Positions 9,235 to 17,910 of a stretch of DNA of 64,000 nt are shown piece after piece. Below the pieces are notes generated by a model. The model had not been told where the DNA came from and made no database searches. It was given only the letters and a program-made list of their open reading frames with translations. The translations under genes and the position numbers were made by a program. This DNA comes from Candidatus Promineofilum glycogenicum (GTDB lineage Bacteria > Chloroflexota > Anaerolineae > Promineifilales > Promineifilaceae): the NCBI GenBank assembly GCA_016707605.1, contig JADJHJ010000010.1, positions 124,001 through 188,000 on the forward strand, in the 5' to 3' direction. How positions within the stretch are numbered: position 1 is the first letter of the stretch; each line of letters opens with the position of its first letter.

Positions 9235-10149
9235 ATGGCTCAAGCGAGCATTCACACGTCGCGCCACGCCGGCGTCACCGCCACGAGCAGTATGCCGCTG
9301 CCGAATTTCATCATTGCCGGGGCGCTCAAGGGTGGCACCACGTCGCTCTACTACTTCCTCAGGCAGCACCCCGAAGTATTCGTGAGCAGCCTCAAGGAGC
9401 CGCGCTACTTCGCCTATGAGCCTGACAATCCCCTGCACGCCGATGGCGCGGGACTCCACTTCCCGGTCAAGACGTTGCCGGAGTATGCCGCCCTTTTCGA
9501 CGGGGCGACCGGCGAGAAGGCCATCGGCGAAGCGTCGCCCCACTACCTGATCAGCCCTGTCGCTCCATTGCGCATCAAAGAACTGCTACCCGACGTGAAG
9601 CTGATCTTCAGTTTGCGCGACCCGGTAAAACGGGCCAACTCCGTCTATTGGCACAACTTTCGACTGGGGCAGGAAGATCGGCCGATTGAGGCCGCTTTGA
9701 CCGGCGCGGACTACGCCGTCCAGCATGGTCTCTACTACCACTACCTGCGTACCTGGTTCGACCTGTTCGATCGCTCCCAAATCAAGGTCATCCTGTTCGA
9801 CGATCTCCAGCGCAACTCGCTGGCCACGTCCCAGGAAGTTTGCCGCTTTCTCAACGTGGACGATCGCTTTGTGCCCGACCTGGCCGTGCGGAATAAGGGC
9901 GGAACCCCGCGCCACAAGCGCTTCGGCCGCCTCCTGGAGCGCGTCAAGACGCATCCCGTCCGGCAAGCGATTGACCCCCTCGTGCCCAAACCGTTGCGCC
10001 GGCTGCTGCTCGGGGTGCGCAATCGCAACCTCCAAGAGACGCCGCCCATGCCCGAGGCCCTGGCTCGCCGCCTGCATGACTACTTCCGCGACGATATAAC
10101 CCAATTGGAGGGCCTGTTAGGTGTCGATCTGGCCGCCTGGCGCGGCTAG
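9235..10149 (+). CDS. PAPS-dependent sulfotransferase
   Basis: 304 residues from ATG 9235, picked because ACGGAGAG lies 7 bases upstream; an in-frame start inside the previous gene is unlikely. The 5'-phosphosulfate loop (IIAGALKGGTTSLYYFLRQHP, Lys and Gly-Thr-Thr-Ser) and the 3'-phosphate site (LIFSLRDPVKRANSVYWHN, Arg and Ser) are both present, as in heparan-sulfate/carbohydrate sulfotransferases. It would transfer sulfate from PAPS to a sugar hydroxyl. First of six such proteins in the window. Confidence 0.88.
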   Translation: MAQASIHTSRHAGVTATSSMPLPNFIIAGALKGGTTSLYYFLRQHPEVFVSSLKEPRYFAYEPDNPLHADGAGLHFPVKTLPEYAALFDGATGEKAIGEASPHYLISPVAPLRIKELLPDVKLIFSLRDPVKRANSVYWHNFRLGQEDRPIEAALTGADYAVQHGLYYHYLRTWFDLFDRSQIKVILFDDLQRNSLATSQEVCRFLNVDDRFVPDLAVRNKGGTPRHKRFGRLLERVKTHPVRQAIDPLVPKPLRRLLLGVRNRNLQETPPMPEALARRLHDYFRDDITQLEGLLGVDLAAWRG

Positions 10150-10163
10150 AGCAGTAGCAAAAA

Positions 10164-10203
10164 GGGCGAGGCCGGGAGATTGCTACGTCCCCCGGCCTCG
10201 CCC
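10164..10203. terminator. Bidirectional hairpin terminator
   Basis: GGGCGAGGCCGGG (10164-10176) pairs perfectly with CCCGGCCTCGCCC (10191-10203). It lies between two convergent genes and is preceded by an A-run that serves as a U-tract for the minus-strand gene. Confidence 0.75.
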
Positions 10204-10244
10204 AATGACATGAACCCGGTTGGCAACGGCCATTGGCCGCAATG

Positions 10245-12221
10245 CTAACGACGAACTTGAGCCGCCACCGGCTTCACCGTCGCCTCACTTATCTCCGCTT
10301 CGTCAATCGTCTCATCCTGATCGCTGGGGTCAAACCAGAACAGGGCGGCGCCGTCAATGGTGGCCAGATTCTGCTCCACGTCATCAATGTCGGCGAAGTT
10401 CAACATGTGAAAAGGGTCTTCGTGCCAAATGACCACGCACCGCAGGTCCGGATATTGCGTTCCGTAGGCCAACACCTGCCGCGGCTCCGAGCGAACCAGC
10501 ACAAAGCGGCGGAAGGAACCGGGCACCGTCAGGCTTGTTTCCTCGGTCACGGCGATCAAGTCGTCGCGCGTCAGCGAGTCGCTGTTGCCGTTGCTGTCCG
10601 TCACAGTCAACGTGACGTCATAGGTTCCGGCGCTGCTATAGGTGTGCGAGGGGTTGACCTCGGTTGATGTGGTGCCGTCGCCGAAGTCCCACAGATAGGC
10701 GACGACAGGCTGGGCCGCGCTGCTCTTGTCGGTGAAGTCAACGGTGTGGGGCGTTTGGCCCGCGCCCTGGGCCGGGCCAATGCTGAAATTGGCGGTGATG
10801 TTGCTGACTTCCCCGTCGTACTCGTGGGCGCCAATGTCGGGCGAGTTGTCGCGGTTCGCGCCAAAGAAGTCCTTGCCGATGTTGGGCGGCTGGACGCCAT
10901 TGGCCGGCTGGCCCTGGCTGGCGCGGCCGATGGCCAGCGCGCTGCGCTCTGTCAACCGGTAGTTCTGCGGGTCGATGTTGGAGTTCGGATTGGGGAAGTT
11001 GTCGCGCAGGGCGGCCGTGGGATTGACCAGGTTGGGGTTGCCGATCCGGTCGTCGTTGCCGCGCATGGCGGCCACGGGTTGTTCGCTCCACAGGTTGTTG
11101 CGGAAGGTGACGCCGCTGATGTCGCCGGTGGCGTTGCTGATGCGGTCGGCCCCATAAATGACGTTGTTCTCGATCAGGCTGTTGCGGTGCGCCCGGCCCT
11201 GCAAGTTGCCCGTTATGCTGATGCCCTGTTCCGTCTTCGACGCGCCAATGAACGTGTTATAGCCGACGTAGCAGTTGACGAGTTGGGTGTCGTAGTTGAT
11301 GGCGTTGTTGCGCACCCCAAAAAGCGTTCCCAGTCCCACGACGATGTTGTTATAAACCTGCCCGCCGCTGCTATGAACCCAATTCCCCGGCGCGTTCTCG
11401 TCGCCAAAGGCGATCCCGCCCGGCGGCCGATCTTCGTTGCCCACGAACACCGGGATATACAGGTGGTAAACCAGGTTGTTGCGCACGGTCACGTCCACCG
11501 AGCGATTCACGTAAATGTGAACGTGGTTACAGGTGTGGACGATATTGCCTTCCACCAGCGTCCGATAGCTGGCCTTGCCGATGTTGATCCCCTCGCCATG
11601 CCCATAGGCGCAGACGTTGTTGCGGATGACGCCGTCGCGCGTCTGCCCCATCTTGATCACCCCCGCCACGCTCTCCGGGCCGGCGCCGCTGCGCAGGGGG
11701 TCATAGAAGCGGACACTGATGCGCGTCAGGATGTTGTTTTCGACGACGACGTTGTCGATGAAAGCCCCGGTCGGGTTGACGGCGATGCCGCCGCCGTAGA
11801 TGAAGTCCAGCCGGCAGTTGCGCACCACGCAATTGCTTTCGCTGACCCCGATCCCCTTGGCCGCCGAGTTCTGCACCGTGAAACCGTCGAAGACGACGTT
11901 CGCCGCGCGCAGGGTAACGAGATTGGTGTTGTTGTCCGGCAGGTAGCCGGAACCCGGCTCGGGGTGGGGCAACGTCTCGTCGTTGCGAAACAGCCCGTCG
12001 TGATAGCCGCCATCGATGATGGGCGTGTGGCCGGTATCGGCCTTCCAGGTGGTGTTGGCGACGCGAATCGTCAGCACCTCGCGATAGGTTGCCGAGCGAA
12101 CCCGCACTTCGTCGTTGGGGTTGGTCTGATCGGCCGCCTTGCTCAGCGTCTTCCACGGGCGATTGCTGCTGCCGTCGCCCGAATCGTTGTTCGCATTACC
12201 GTCTACGTAATAGGTTGCCAT
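10245..12221 (-). CDS. Right-handed beta-helix protein with PKD domain and shared C-terminal module
   Basis: 658 residues starting ATYYVDGNANNDSGDGS right after Met, with no signal peptide, although this motif normally follows a cleaved leader in secreted proteins. Residues ~30-440 are parallel beta-helix rungs (VVFDGFTVQNSAAKGIGV, DGVIRNNVCAYGHGEGINIG, and NN-V ladders) as in pectate-lyase/NosD-type folds. A PKD domain follows (~475-560, VAYLWDFGDGTTS). The last ~90 residues hold a module shared with the neighbouring gene (RFVLV, QYPDLRC, PFHMLNFADIDD). The start is supported by an AGGAGG ribosome site. It may bind or cleave polysaccharide; substrate unknown. Sits 57 bases downstream of its paralogue, probably one transcript. 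Confidence 0.8.
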   Translation of the reverse strand: MATYYVDGNANNDSGDGSSNRPWKTLSKAADQTNPNDEVRVRSATYREVLTIRVANTTWKADTGHTPIIDGGYHDGLFRNDETLPHPEPGSGYLPDNNTNLVTLRAANVVFDGFTVQNSAAKGIGVSESNCVVRNCRLDFIYGGGIAVNPTGAFIDNVVVENNILTRISVRFYDPLRSGAGPESVAGVIKMGQTRDGVIRNNVCAYGHGEGINIGKASYRTLVEGNIVHTCNHVHIYVNRSVDVTVRNNLVYHLYIPVFVGNEDRPPGGIAFGDENAPGNWVHSSGGQVYNNIVVGLGTLFGVRNNAINYDTQLVNCYVGYNTFIGASKTEQGISITGNLQGRAHRNSLIENNVIYGADRISNATGDISGVTFRNNLWSEQPVAAMRGNDDRIGNPNLVNPTAALRDNFPNPNSNIDPQNYRLTERSALAIGRASQGQPANGVQPPNIGKDFFGANRDNSPDIGAHEYDGEVSNITANFSIGPAQGAGQTPHTVDFTDKSSAAQPVVAYLWDFGDGTTSTEVNPSHTYSSAGTYDVTLTVTDSNGNSDSLTRDDLIAVTEETSLTVPGSFRRFVLVRSEPRQVLAYGTQYPDLRCVVIWHEDPFHMLNFADIDDVEQNLATIDGAALFWFDPSDQDETIDEAEISEATVKPVAAQVRR

Positions 12222-12278
12222 TTCAATCCTCCTACCATTCCATACATAACTTACGCTGCAAGTTACTGGCGTCGATCC

Positions 12279-14819
12279 CTAAGAAACCTCTAAAGGATCG
12301 ACCCAGATCAACTGAACCTGTTCCTTCTCGCAGGTACGGCGCATATCATCCAGATCGCTGAAGACCAACATATGAAACGGACTCGCGTTCCAGGCGACAG
12401 CACAGCGCAAATCTGGATATTGCAAACCAAAGCCCACCGCGGTCGAGGTCGCCACGTTCACCAGAACGAAACGGGCAAACTCCGGCGGCAAGGGCGGAAT
12501 GGGCGAAGCGACGACGACGATGTACCCCTCTTTTATCGCTTTGGCCGTGTTGCCGGCGGTGTCGGTGATCGTCAGGCTGACGGTGTAGACGCCCGGCGTG
12601 GTGTAGGTGGTGCTGGGGTTAGGCCGGTTAGAGGTCTGGCCGTCGCCGAACTCCCAGAAGTGGCTGGCGATGCCGGCCGCCGCCGCACTGTCGGAGGAAT
12701 CGAACTCGACCGTGTGCGGCGCGACGCCCTGGGCTGCGCCGGACAGCAGCCCGAACGCGGCTACCACCAAGCTCTCGTTGCCCGCGCCGGCCTCGTAGTT
12801 GTGCACCACCTCGGCCGCCGTCAACGCGCGGCCATAGACGGCCGCCAGATAGTAAGTCCCCAACCACGGCCGATCTTCGCTCAGTTCGTTGGCCATGAGC
12901 AGCGGCATGCGCTCGTCCCAACTGTTCAGCGCGCCGCCGACGTTCAGGACGCCCCGATCCTGGCCGTTCACGTACAGCGTCGCCCGCCCATCCGCCCGCC
13001 GCGTATAGGCCACGTGCGTCAGCGCCGTCGTGGCCGCGCCGGCCGGCGTGACCACCGCCGGCAGGCCGTTGGTCGACGTCTGCGCCGTGCGCAGCCGCGC
13101 CACGTACACGTCCGGCGACTGGTCGCCATATAGCCCCTGGCCCAGGGTGGCGTTGCGCTCCGTTTTACTGGCGGAGATGGACAGGATGCGCGCCGGGCCG
13201 TCCTGGCTGATGTTGGCCGGTTGAACCCACGCCTCCAGCGTCAGCTCGTTGCTGGCGCGACAGGCGTCGATGATCTTGCGCGCCGGACTTTCCGACGTGA
13301 TGAGCGTCGCTGCCTTCACCTCCAGCCCGGTGCTCGACCAAGCCACGCGGCTGGCATTGGCGATGCGCAGATTGAGCGGCTGTCCCACGCCGCCCACATC
13401 GCGCACTTGCTGCCCCTGCCCTTCCTTAAAGGTGTAGAGCGTCTGCAACCCCACCGTCACCCGCACGCCCGGCGCGGGCAGGTCGGGGTCGTCGGTCGGC
13501 TCGTCGCCCGCGCCACCCGGATACTCGTTGGCCCCCAGGTCGGGCCGGCTGTCGCGCGTGGCCCCCCAGAAGTCGGTGGCCAGGTGATGGCCGTTGTTGT
13601 CGATCAGGCCGCGGTTGATGGCTACGGAGGTCGCGGTCAGCTTGTAGGGATCGGCCGACACTTCGCCCGGCTTCAACGGCGCGGCGATGTTGACCAGGCC
13701 GGCGTTCTCCTCGACCACGTCGCTGGCCGGGCTATAGACGCCCTGGCCCGGAAACGACGACCACAGATTGTAGCGCCAGACGATGCCCTGCCCGGTCGGC
13801 ACGGCGGCCATGTCCCCGCCGTTGTCGGAGGCGATCAGGTTGTTCTCGAAGTAGCTGCTCCGGTTGCGCTCGCGCCCGCCGATGTGGATAGCTTCGGCGC
13901 TGCTGTTCAGAACGGTGTTGTGGCTGAACAAAAACTCGTTCAGTGGGCCGCCGTCCCGCTTCGCCTGGAACCCCACACCGCAGCCGACGACGATGTTGTT
14001 GGTGATCTTGAGCCGGCGCGTATGCCACGTACCGGCTTCGCGATAGGGGAAGCTGTCACCCTTGGTGATGCCCGGCCCGCGCCGCCCCTGCAAGTCCAGG
14101 TGCGCCGCCCGCCCGGTGTGGTAGCACAGGTTGGCGTCCACGGTTACGTCCAGCGAGGAGATGACGCCGATCTGTCCGTTGCGATTGTCGTAGCACGTGT
14201 TGCCGCTGGCAACCACCCGCTGGCAGCCGGTAGCGATGAGGATGCCGCGCTCCGAGTTCTCATAGACCCGGTTCTGGCGTAGCGTTACGTCGCTGGATCG
14301 CTTCACCAGCAGGGCCACGTTCAGTTGCCCCGCGCCGTGGGCCAGAAAGCGCTGCGCGCAGCCGTGGATGGCGCACTTCTCCACCAGTAGCGTCTCGCAC
14401 TGGTTGGCGTGCAGCCCGCCGGCGTAGCACGCCTCGATGACGCAACTGCTCACGCTGACGCGGCTCGACTGGTTGACGGCCAGCCCCCGGCCGCCGGAGT
14501 TGCGGATTGTCAGGCCGCTCAGGCTCACGTCCTGGCTCTGCTGGACGGCCACCAGCGCCGCGTCTTCGGCGATGCTCAGCCCCGCGCCGTCAATGACCGG
14601 CTGCTCCCCCTCATAGGCGGCCAGGCGAATCGGCGCGTCGGCCGTGCCCGGCTTCTGGATGTAGACGCGCTCGGCATAGCTGCCGCCGCGGATCACCACG
14701 CTATCGCCCGCTTGCAGCTTATTGACCGCCGCCTGAATGGTGCGCAGCGGCTGCGCCGGGTCGGTGCCCGGGTTGTTGTTGTTTCCGTTCCCGGCGGAAA
14801 CGTAATAGGTTGTGGCCAT
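12279..14819 (-). CDS. Right-handed beta-helix protein with LamG-like and PKD domains and shared C-terminal module
   Basis: 846 residues from ATG 14819, which has AGAGGAG just upstream. It opens ATTYYVSAGNGNNNNPGTDP, again without a signal peptide. Order: beta-helix (~20-400, runs of xxVxxxNxxxxNxxxGI), a short linker with DLGANEYPGG, a LamG/ConA-like domain (~455-680, ELTLEAWVQPANISQDG), PKD (~700-775, ASHFWEFGDGQTS), and the C-terminal module (FARFVLV, QYPDLRC, PFHMLVFSDLDD). It is a longer paralogue of the next gene. Probably involved with the extracellular polysaccharide because it lies inside that locus; whether it is a lyase, epimerase or binding protein cannot be read from sequence. 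Confidence 0.8.
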   Translation of the reverse strand: MATTYYVSAGNGNNNNPGTDPAQPLRTIQAAVNKLQAGDSVVIRGGSYAERVYIQKPGTADAPIRLAAYEGEQPVIDGAGLSIAEDAALVAVQQSQDVSLSGLTIRNSGGRGLAVNQSSRVSVSSCVIEACYAGGLHANQCETLLVEKCAIHGCAQRFLAHGAGQLNVALLVKRSSDVTLRQNRVYENSERGILIATGCQRVVASGNTCYDNRNGQIGVISSLDVTVDANLCYHTGRAAHLDLQGRRGPGITKGDSFPYREAGTWHTRRLKITNNIVVGCGVGFQAKRDGGPLNEFLFSHNTVLNSSAEAIHIGGRERNRSSYFENNLIASDNGGDMAAVPTGQGIVWRYNLWSSFPGQGVYSPASDVVEENAGLVNIAAPLKPGEVSADPYKLTATSVAINRGLIDNNGHHLATDFWGATRDSRPDLGANEYPGGAGDEPTDDPDLPAPGVRVTVGLQTLYTFKEGQGQQVRDVGGVGQPLNLRIANASRVAWSSTGLEVKAATLITSESPARKIIDACRASNELTLEAWVQPANISQDGPARILSISASKTERNATLGQGLYGDQSPDVYVARLRTAQTSTNGLPAVVTPAGAATTALTHVAYTRRADGRATLYVNGQDRGVLNVGGALNSWDERMPLLMANELSEDRPWLGTYYLAAVYGRALTAAEVVHNYEAGAGNESLVVAAFGLLSGAAQGVAPHTVEFDSSDSAAAAGIASHFWEFGDGQTSNRPNPSTTYTTPGVYTVSLTITDTAGNTAKAIKEGYIVVVASPIPPLPPEFARFVLVNVATSTAVGFGLQYPDLRCAVAWNASPFHMLVFSDLDDMRRTCEKEQVQLIWVDPLEVS

Positions 14820-15130
14820 GTCTCCTCTTCCATGTGGCCTGCGCCGGCGCGGCGACATCCGGCCCAACGGCCGACGCCGCCCGCCGTTCGTCGGTCGTCA
14901 CGGAGGTAAACGAAAAGAACCGCCGTCAATGACCGGCGCCCAGCGCGGCATATTCGATTGATGGAACTTCTTCGTCTATCTATCCTCTTGGCTGCCTTTC
15001 CGCGTCGCCGGGAAAGGAGTGACTCGAAAGCGGCTCCACCCAACAAGCTGATGAGCCGGACGGTCGGCGCTCACTGGTGCGCCGCGCCGTCGCTGCTGCT
15101 CGCAAAGTCCAGAGGCTACTCGATGAAAGC

Positions 15131-15159
15131 ATTATAAAAGGTGAACTACCCCTATACAA
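15131..15159 (-). promoter_or_regulatory. Sigma-70-type promoter for the beta-helix pair
   Basis: On the minus strand TTGTAT (15159-15154) and a perfect TATAAT (15136-15131) are separated by exactly 17 bases. Transcription would start near 15124, giving a leader of about 300 bases before ATG 14819. Confidence 0.6.
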
Positions 15160-15332
15160 GTATTATTGAGCTATTACAACACTTCTCAATGTAAAAAGAT
15201 CGCTTTTTATGGAAAGTTGCCCCAAAACGCCCGCCCTGGGCCATCCGACCCCCTTAACTCAGGCCGTAAGGTGAGCGGCCTATCATGGGCAAAGGTCGAG
15301 CTTAGACCCGCAGTGAAGAAACCGTTAGAGCG

Positions 15333-15341
15333 TTCGTAAGT
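15333..15341 (+). promoter_or_regulatory. Leader element TTCGTAAGT, copy 2
   Basis: 102 bases before the sugar transferase start. With copy 1 it shares TTCGTAAGT, then CCG, TG, TT and AAT at the same spacing. Confidence 0.4.
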
Positions 15342-15434
15342 TACCGATGCTTCAATAGGTGTAGAACACACAACGCTGGCCCGCATTTCCGAACGATGTA
15401 TTGGAACCTCCCGTAAACAAGGAAATTGAGCGAA

Positions 15435-16187
15435 ATGGAAGAGCAAGAAGTCTTACAGTGGTCGGTCGGCCCGGCAATTGGCGCCCATCAGGACGCCGCG
15501 GATGAGCTGTACTTCATTGCCAAGCGGGTTATGGACCTGGTTATCGTATCGTTGTCGCTGGTCTTCCTGCTGCCGCTGATGGCCTTCATGGCCCTGCTGA
15601 TCAAGTGGGATTCGCCCGGCCCGGCCATCTTCCGCCAGGAGCGCGTCACGGCCCGCCGCCGCGTGCGCAACGGCCAAGTGGTCTGGGAAGAAACGCCCTT
15701 CACCATCTACAAGTTCCGCACCATGCGCACCGACGCCAAGTCCACCCTCCATCGCCAATTCATCGAAGCCTACATCGCCGGCGACGACAAGCGCATGGCC
15801 GACCTCCAATCGGCCCAGCAGGCCGAGGACGCCAAGTACAAGCTGGTGGCCGACCCGCGCGTGACGCGCGTCGGCGCTCTCCTGCGCCGCACCAGCCTGG
15901 ACGAGTTGCCGCAACTGTGGAACGTCCTGCTCGGCCACATGAGCCTGGTCGGCCCGCGCCCGCCCATCCCTTACGAAGTGGAACTCTACCAGCCCCACCA
16001 CCACGACCGGCTGCGCACCACCTCCGGCCTGACCGGCTGGTGGCAGGTGAAGGGCCGCAGCGCCACCAGTTTTGAAGAAATGGTGGGCATGGACGTAGAA
16101 TACATCCAGCAGCAATCGCTCTGGCTGGACATCAAAATCATCGTCATGACGGTTACGACCGCCATGAACGGCAAAGGTGCTCGCTAA
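15435..16187 (+). CDS. Initiating undecaprenyl-phosphate sugar-1-phosphate transferase
   Basis: 250 residues, the short single-helix form (ExoY-like; no four-helix N-terminal half). One membrane helix (DLVIVSLSLVFLLPLMAFMALLI) leads into the conserved WbaP/ExoY core: DSPGPAIFRQERV, YKFRTMRTDA, LRRTSLDELPQLWNVLLGHMSLVGPRP and GLTGWWQVKGRS. It starts repeat-unit assembly by linking a sugar phosphate to undecaprenyl phosphate at the inner face of the membrane. ATG 15435 is preceded by AAGGAAA; a TTG nine bases upstream is less likely. First gene of a tight operon (1-base gap to the next). Confidence 0.92.
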   Translation: MEEQEVLQWSVGPAIGAHQDAADELYFIAKRVMDLVIVSLSLVFLLPLMAFMALLIKWDSPGPAIFRQERVTARRRVRNGQVVWEETPFTIYKFRTMRTDAKSTLHRQFIEAYIAGDDKRMADLQSAQQAEDAKYKLVADPRVTRVGALLRRTSLDELPQLWNVLLGHMSLVGPRPPIPYEVELYQPHHHDRLRTTSGLTGWWQVKGRSATSFEEMVGMDVEYIQQQSLWLDIKIIVMTVTTAMNGKGAR

Positions 16188-16188
16188 C

Positions 16189-17259
16189 ATGACTGACCTT
16201 CGCATCGGCGCCATTGGCTGCGGCTATTGGGGCCCGAACCTTATTCGCAACTTCGTCGAAAATCCCGGCGCGTCCGTCATCGCCGTCTCCGACCTCCAGG
16301 TCGAGCCGATGAACCGCATGCGCCAACGCTTCCCGGAGATCGAGTATGCGGTGCGCGACTACCGCGAGATGTTCGACATGAACCTCGACGCCGTGGTCAT
16401 CGCCACCCCGCCGGCCACCCACCACGCCATCGCCCGCGATTGCCTGGAGCACGGCCTGCACGTCCTGGTCGAGAAGCCCATCACCCTCAACAGCGAAGAC
16501 GCCATCGACCTCATCCACGTGGCCGAGGCCAACGACCGCATCCTCATGGTCGGCCACACGTTCGAGTACAACCCGGCCGTCCGCGCCCTGAAGCAGATGA
16601 TTCGCAACGGCGAACTGGGCGACATTTACTACATCGACGCCATCCGCGCCAGCCTCGGCCTCTTCCAGACCAAGGCCAACGTCGTTTGGGACCTGGCCCC
16701 GCACGACATCTCCATCCTGCGCTATCTGCTAGGGGCCGACCCCATCAGCGTCAGCACCCACGGCTCCAGTTGCGTCCAGGAAGGCATCGAGGACGTGGCC
16801 TACACCACGCTGGCCTTCCCCAACAACGTCCTGGCCCACATCCGCTCCAGTTGGCTCGACCCGTCGAAGCAGCGGCGCATCACCGTCGTCGGCAGCAAGA
16901 AGATGGTCATCTACGACGACGTGGAACCGCTGGAAAAGGTGAAGATTTACGACAAGGGCGTCAAGGCCATCCGCCACACCGACACCTTCGGCGAGTTCAG
17001 CTTCGCCTACCACTACGGCGACGTGGTCATCCCCTACATCCGCTTCGAGGAGCCGCTGCGCGTCCAGTGCCAGCACTTCATCGACTGCGTGCGCGAAGGC
17101 AAGCAGCCGCGCACCGACGGCTATAACGGCCTGCGCGTTGTCCAGGTCGTCGAGGCCGCCCAGGCCTCGCTGCGGCTGGACGGCCAGACGGTCGTCGTCT
17201 CCACCGACGGCCCCCGCGTCGCCCAACGCCGCCAGGAAGAGGAGTTGGTCCATGCTTGA
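16189..17259 (+). CDS. Gfo/Idh/MocA oxidoreductase, probable UDP-sugar 3-dehydrogenase (WlbA/WbpB-like)
   Basis: 356 residues. Rossmann start IGAIGCGYWGPNLIRNF, the family EKPI motif (LVEKPITLNSEDA) and the catalytic-region DLAPHDISILRYLLG match WlbA/WbpB enzymes that oxidise UDP-GlcNAcA at C3 with NAD. It is followed directly by an acyltransferase, and a DegT aminotransferase lies 6 kb downstream. Together these make the classic three-step route to UDP-2,3-diacetamido uronic acid. The specific substrate is inferred from these partners. Confidence 0.85.
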   Translation: MTDLRIGAIGCGYWGPNLIRNFVENPGASVIAVSDLQVEPMNRMRQRFPEIEYAVRDYREMFDMNLDAVVIATPPATHHAIARDCLEHGLHVLVEKPITLNSEDAIDLIHVAEANDRILMVGHTFEYNPAVRALKQMIRNGELGDIYYIDAIRASLGLFQTKANVVWDLAPHDISILRYLLGADPISVSTHGSSCVQEGIEDVAYTTLAFPNNVLAHIRSSWLDPSKQRRITVVGSKKMVIYDDVEPLEKVKIYDKGVKAIRHTDTFGEFSFAYHYGDVVIPYIRFEEPLRVQCQHFIDCVREGKQPRTDGYNGLRVVQVVEAAQASLRLDGQTVVVSTDGPRVAQRRQEEELVHA

Positions 17260-17902
17260 GGCCATTGACCCCATCATCGTCGAAGAGCCGCAAGCGATTG
17301 ACGAGTCGGTTACGGTCGGCTATCCGACCGGCCGGCCCATCGCCGACCGCGCCCTGCGCATCGGCGGCGGGGCCAACCTGCGCTCCGGCACCGTCGTCTA
17401 CGTCGGCACGACCATCGGCCGCGGCCTGCAAACGGGCCACAACGTCGTCATCCGCGAAGAGAACGTCATCGGCGACAACGTCGGCATCTGGAGCAACTCG
17501 GTCATTGACTACGGCTGCCGCATCGGCAACAACGTCAAGATCCACAGCAACGTCTACGTGGCCCAGTTCACGACCATCGAAGACGACGCCTTCCTGGCTC
17601 CCGGCGTCACCATCGCCAACGACATGCGCCCGCTGTGCGCCGAATGCACCCACGCCGGCGGCCCGACCATCAAGCGCGGCGCGCGCATTGGCGTCAACGT
17701 GACCATCCTGCCCGGCGTCGTCGTCGGCGAATACGCCCTCGTCGGCGCGGGTTCGGTCGTCACCAAAGACGTGCCGCCCCATGCCGTCGTCTACGGCAAC
17801 CCGGCGCGCGTGGCCACCACCGTCGACGACATCGACTGCCCGCTGCACCCGGGCGAGAAGGCCTACGTCAACGGCCTGAAGAACCACTGCGGCGCGCACT
17901 AG
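17252..17902 (+). CDS. Left-handed beta-helix N-acetyltransferase (WlbB/WbpD-like)
   Basis: 216 residues. Hexapeptide repeats (IGGGANLRSGTVVYVGTTIG... IGNNVKIHSNVYVAQFTTIE) form a left-handed beta-helix and end in YGNPAR, as in WbpD/WlbB acetyl-CoA transferases. ATG 17252 overlaps the upstream stop by 8 bases, implying translational coupling with the oxidoreductase. Expected to acetylate the 3-amino group made by the aminotransferase. Confidence 0.85.
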   Translation: MLEAIDPIIVEEPQAIDESVTVGYPTGRPIADRALRIGGGANLRSGTVVYVGTTIGRGLQTGHNVVIREENVIGDNVGIWSNSVIDYGCRIGNNVKIHSNVYVAQFTTIEDDAFLAPGVTIANDMRPLCAECTHAGGPTIKRGARIGVNVTILPGVVVGEYALVGAGSVVTKDVPPHAVVYGNPARVATTVDDIDCPLHPGEKAYVNGLKNHCGAH

Positions 17903-17910
17903 CCCGAGCC

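Larger units (their letters stand above)
14820..15434. other. 615-bp divergent intergenic region
   Basis: No gene is seen. About 15120-15215 is AT-rich against ~66% GC surroundings and holds the minus-strand promoter at 15131-15159. A leader copy of TTCGTAAGT lies at 15333. The ~300 bases between the minus-strand promoter and gene form a long untranslated leader. Confidence 0.6.
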
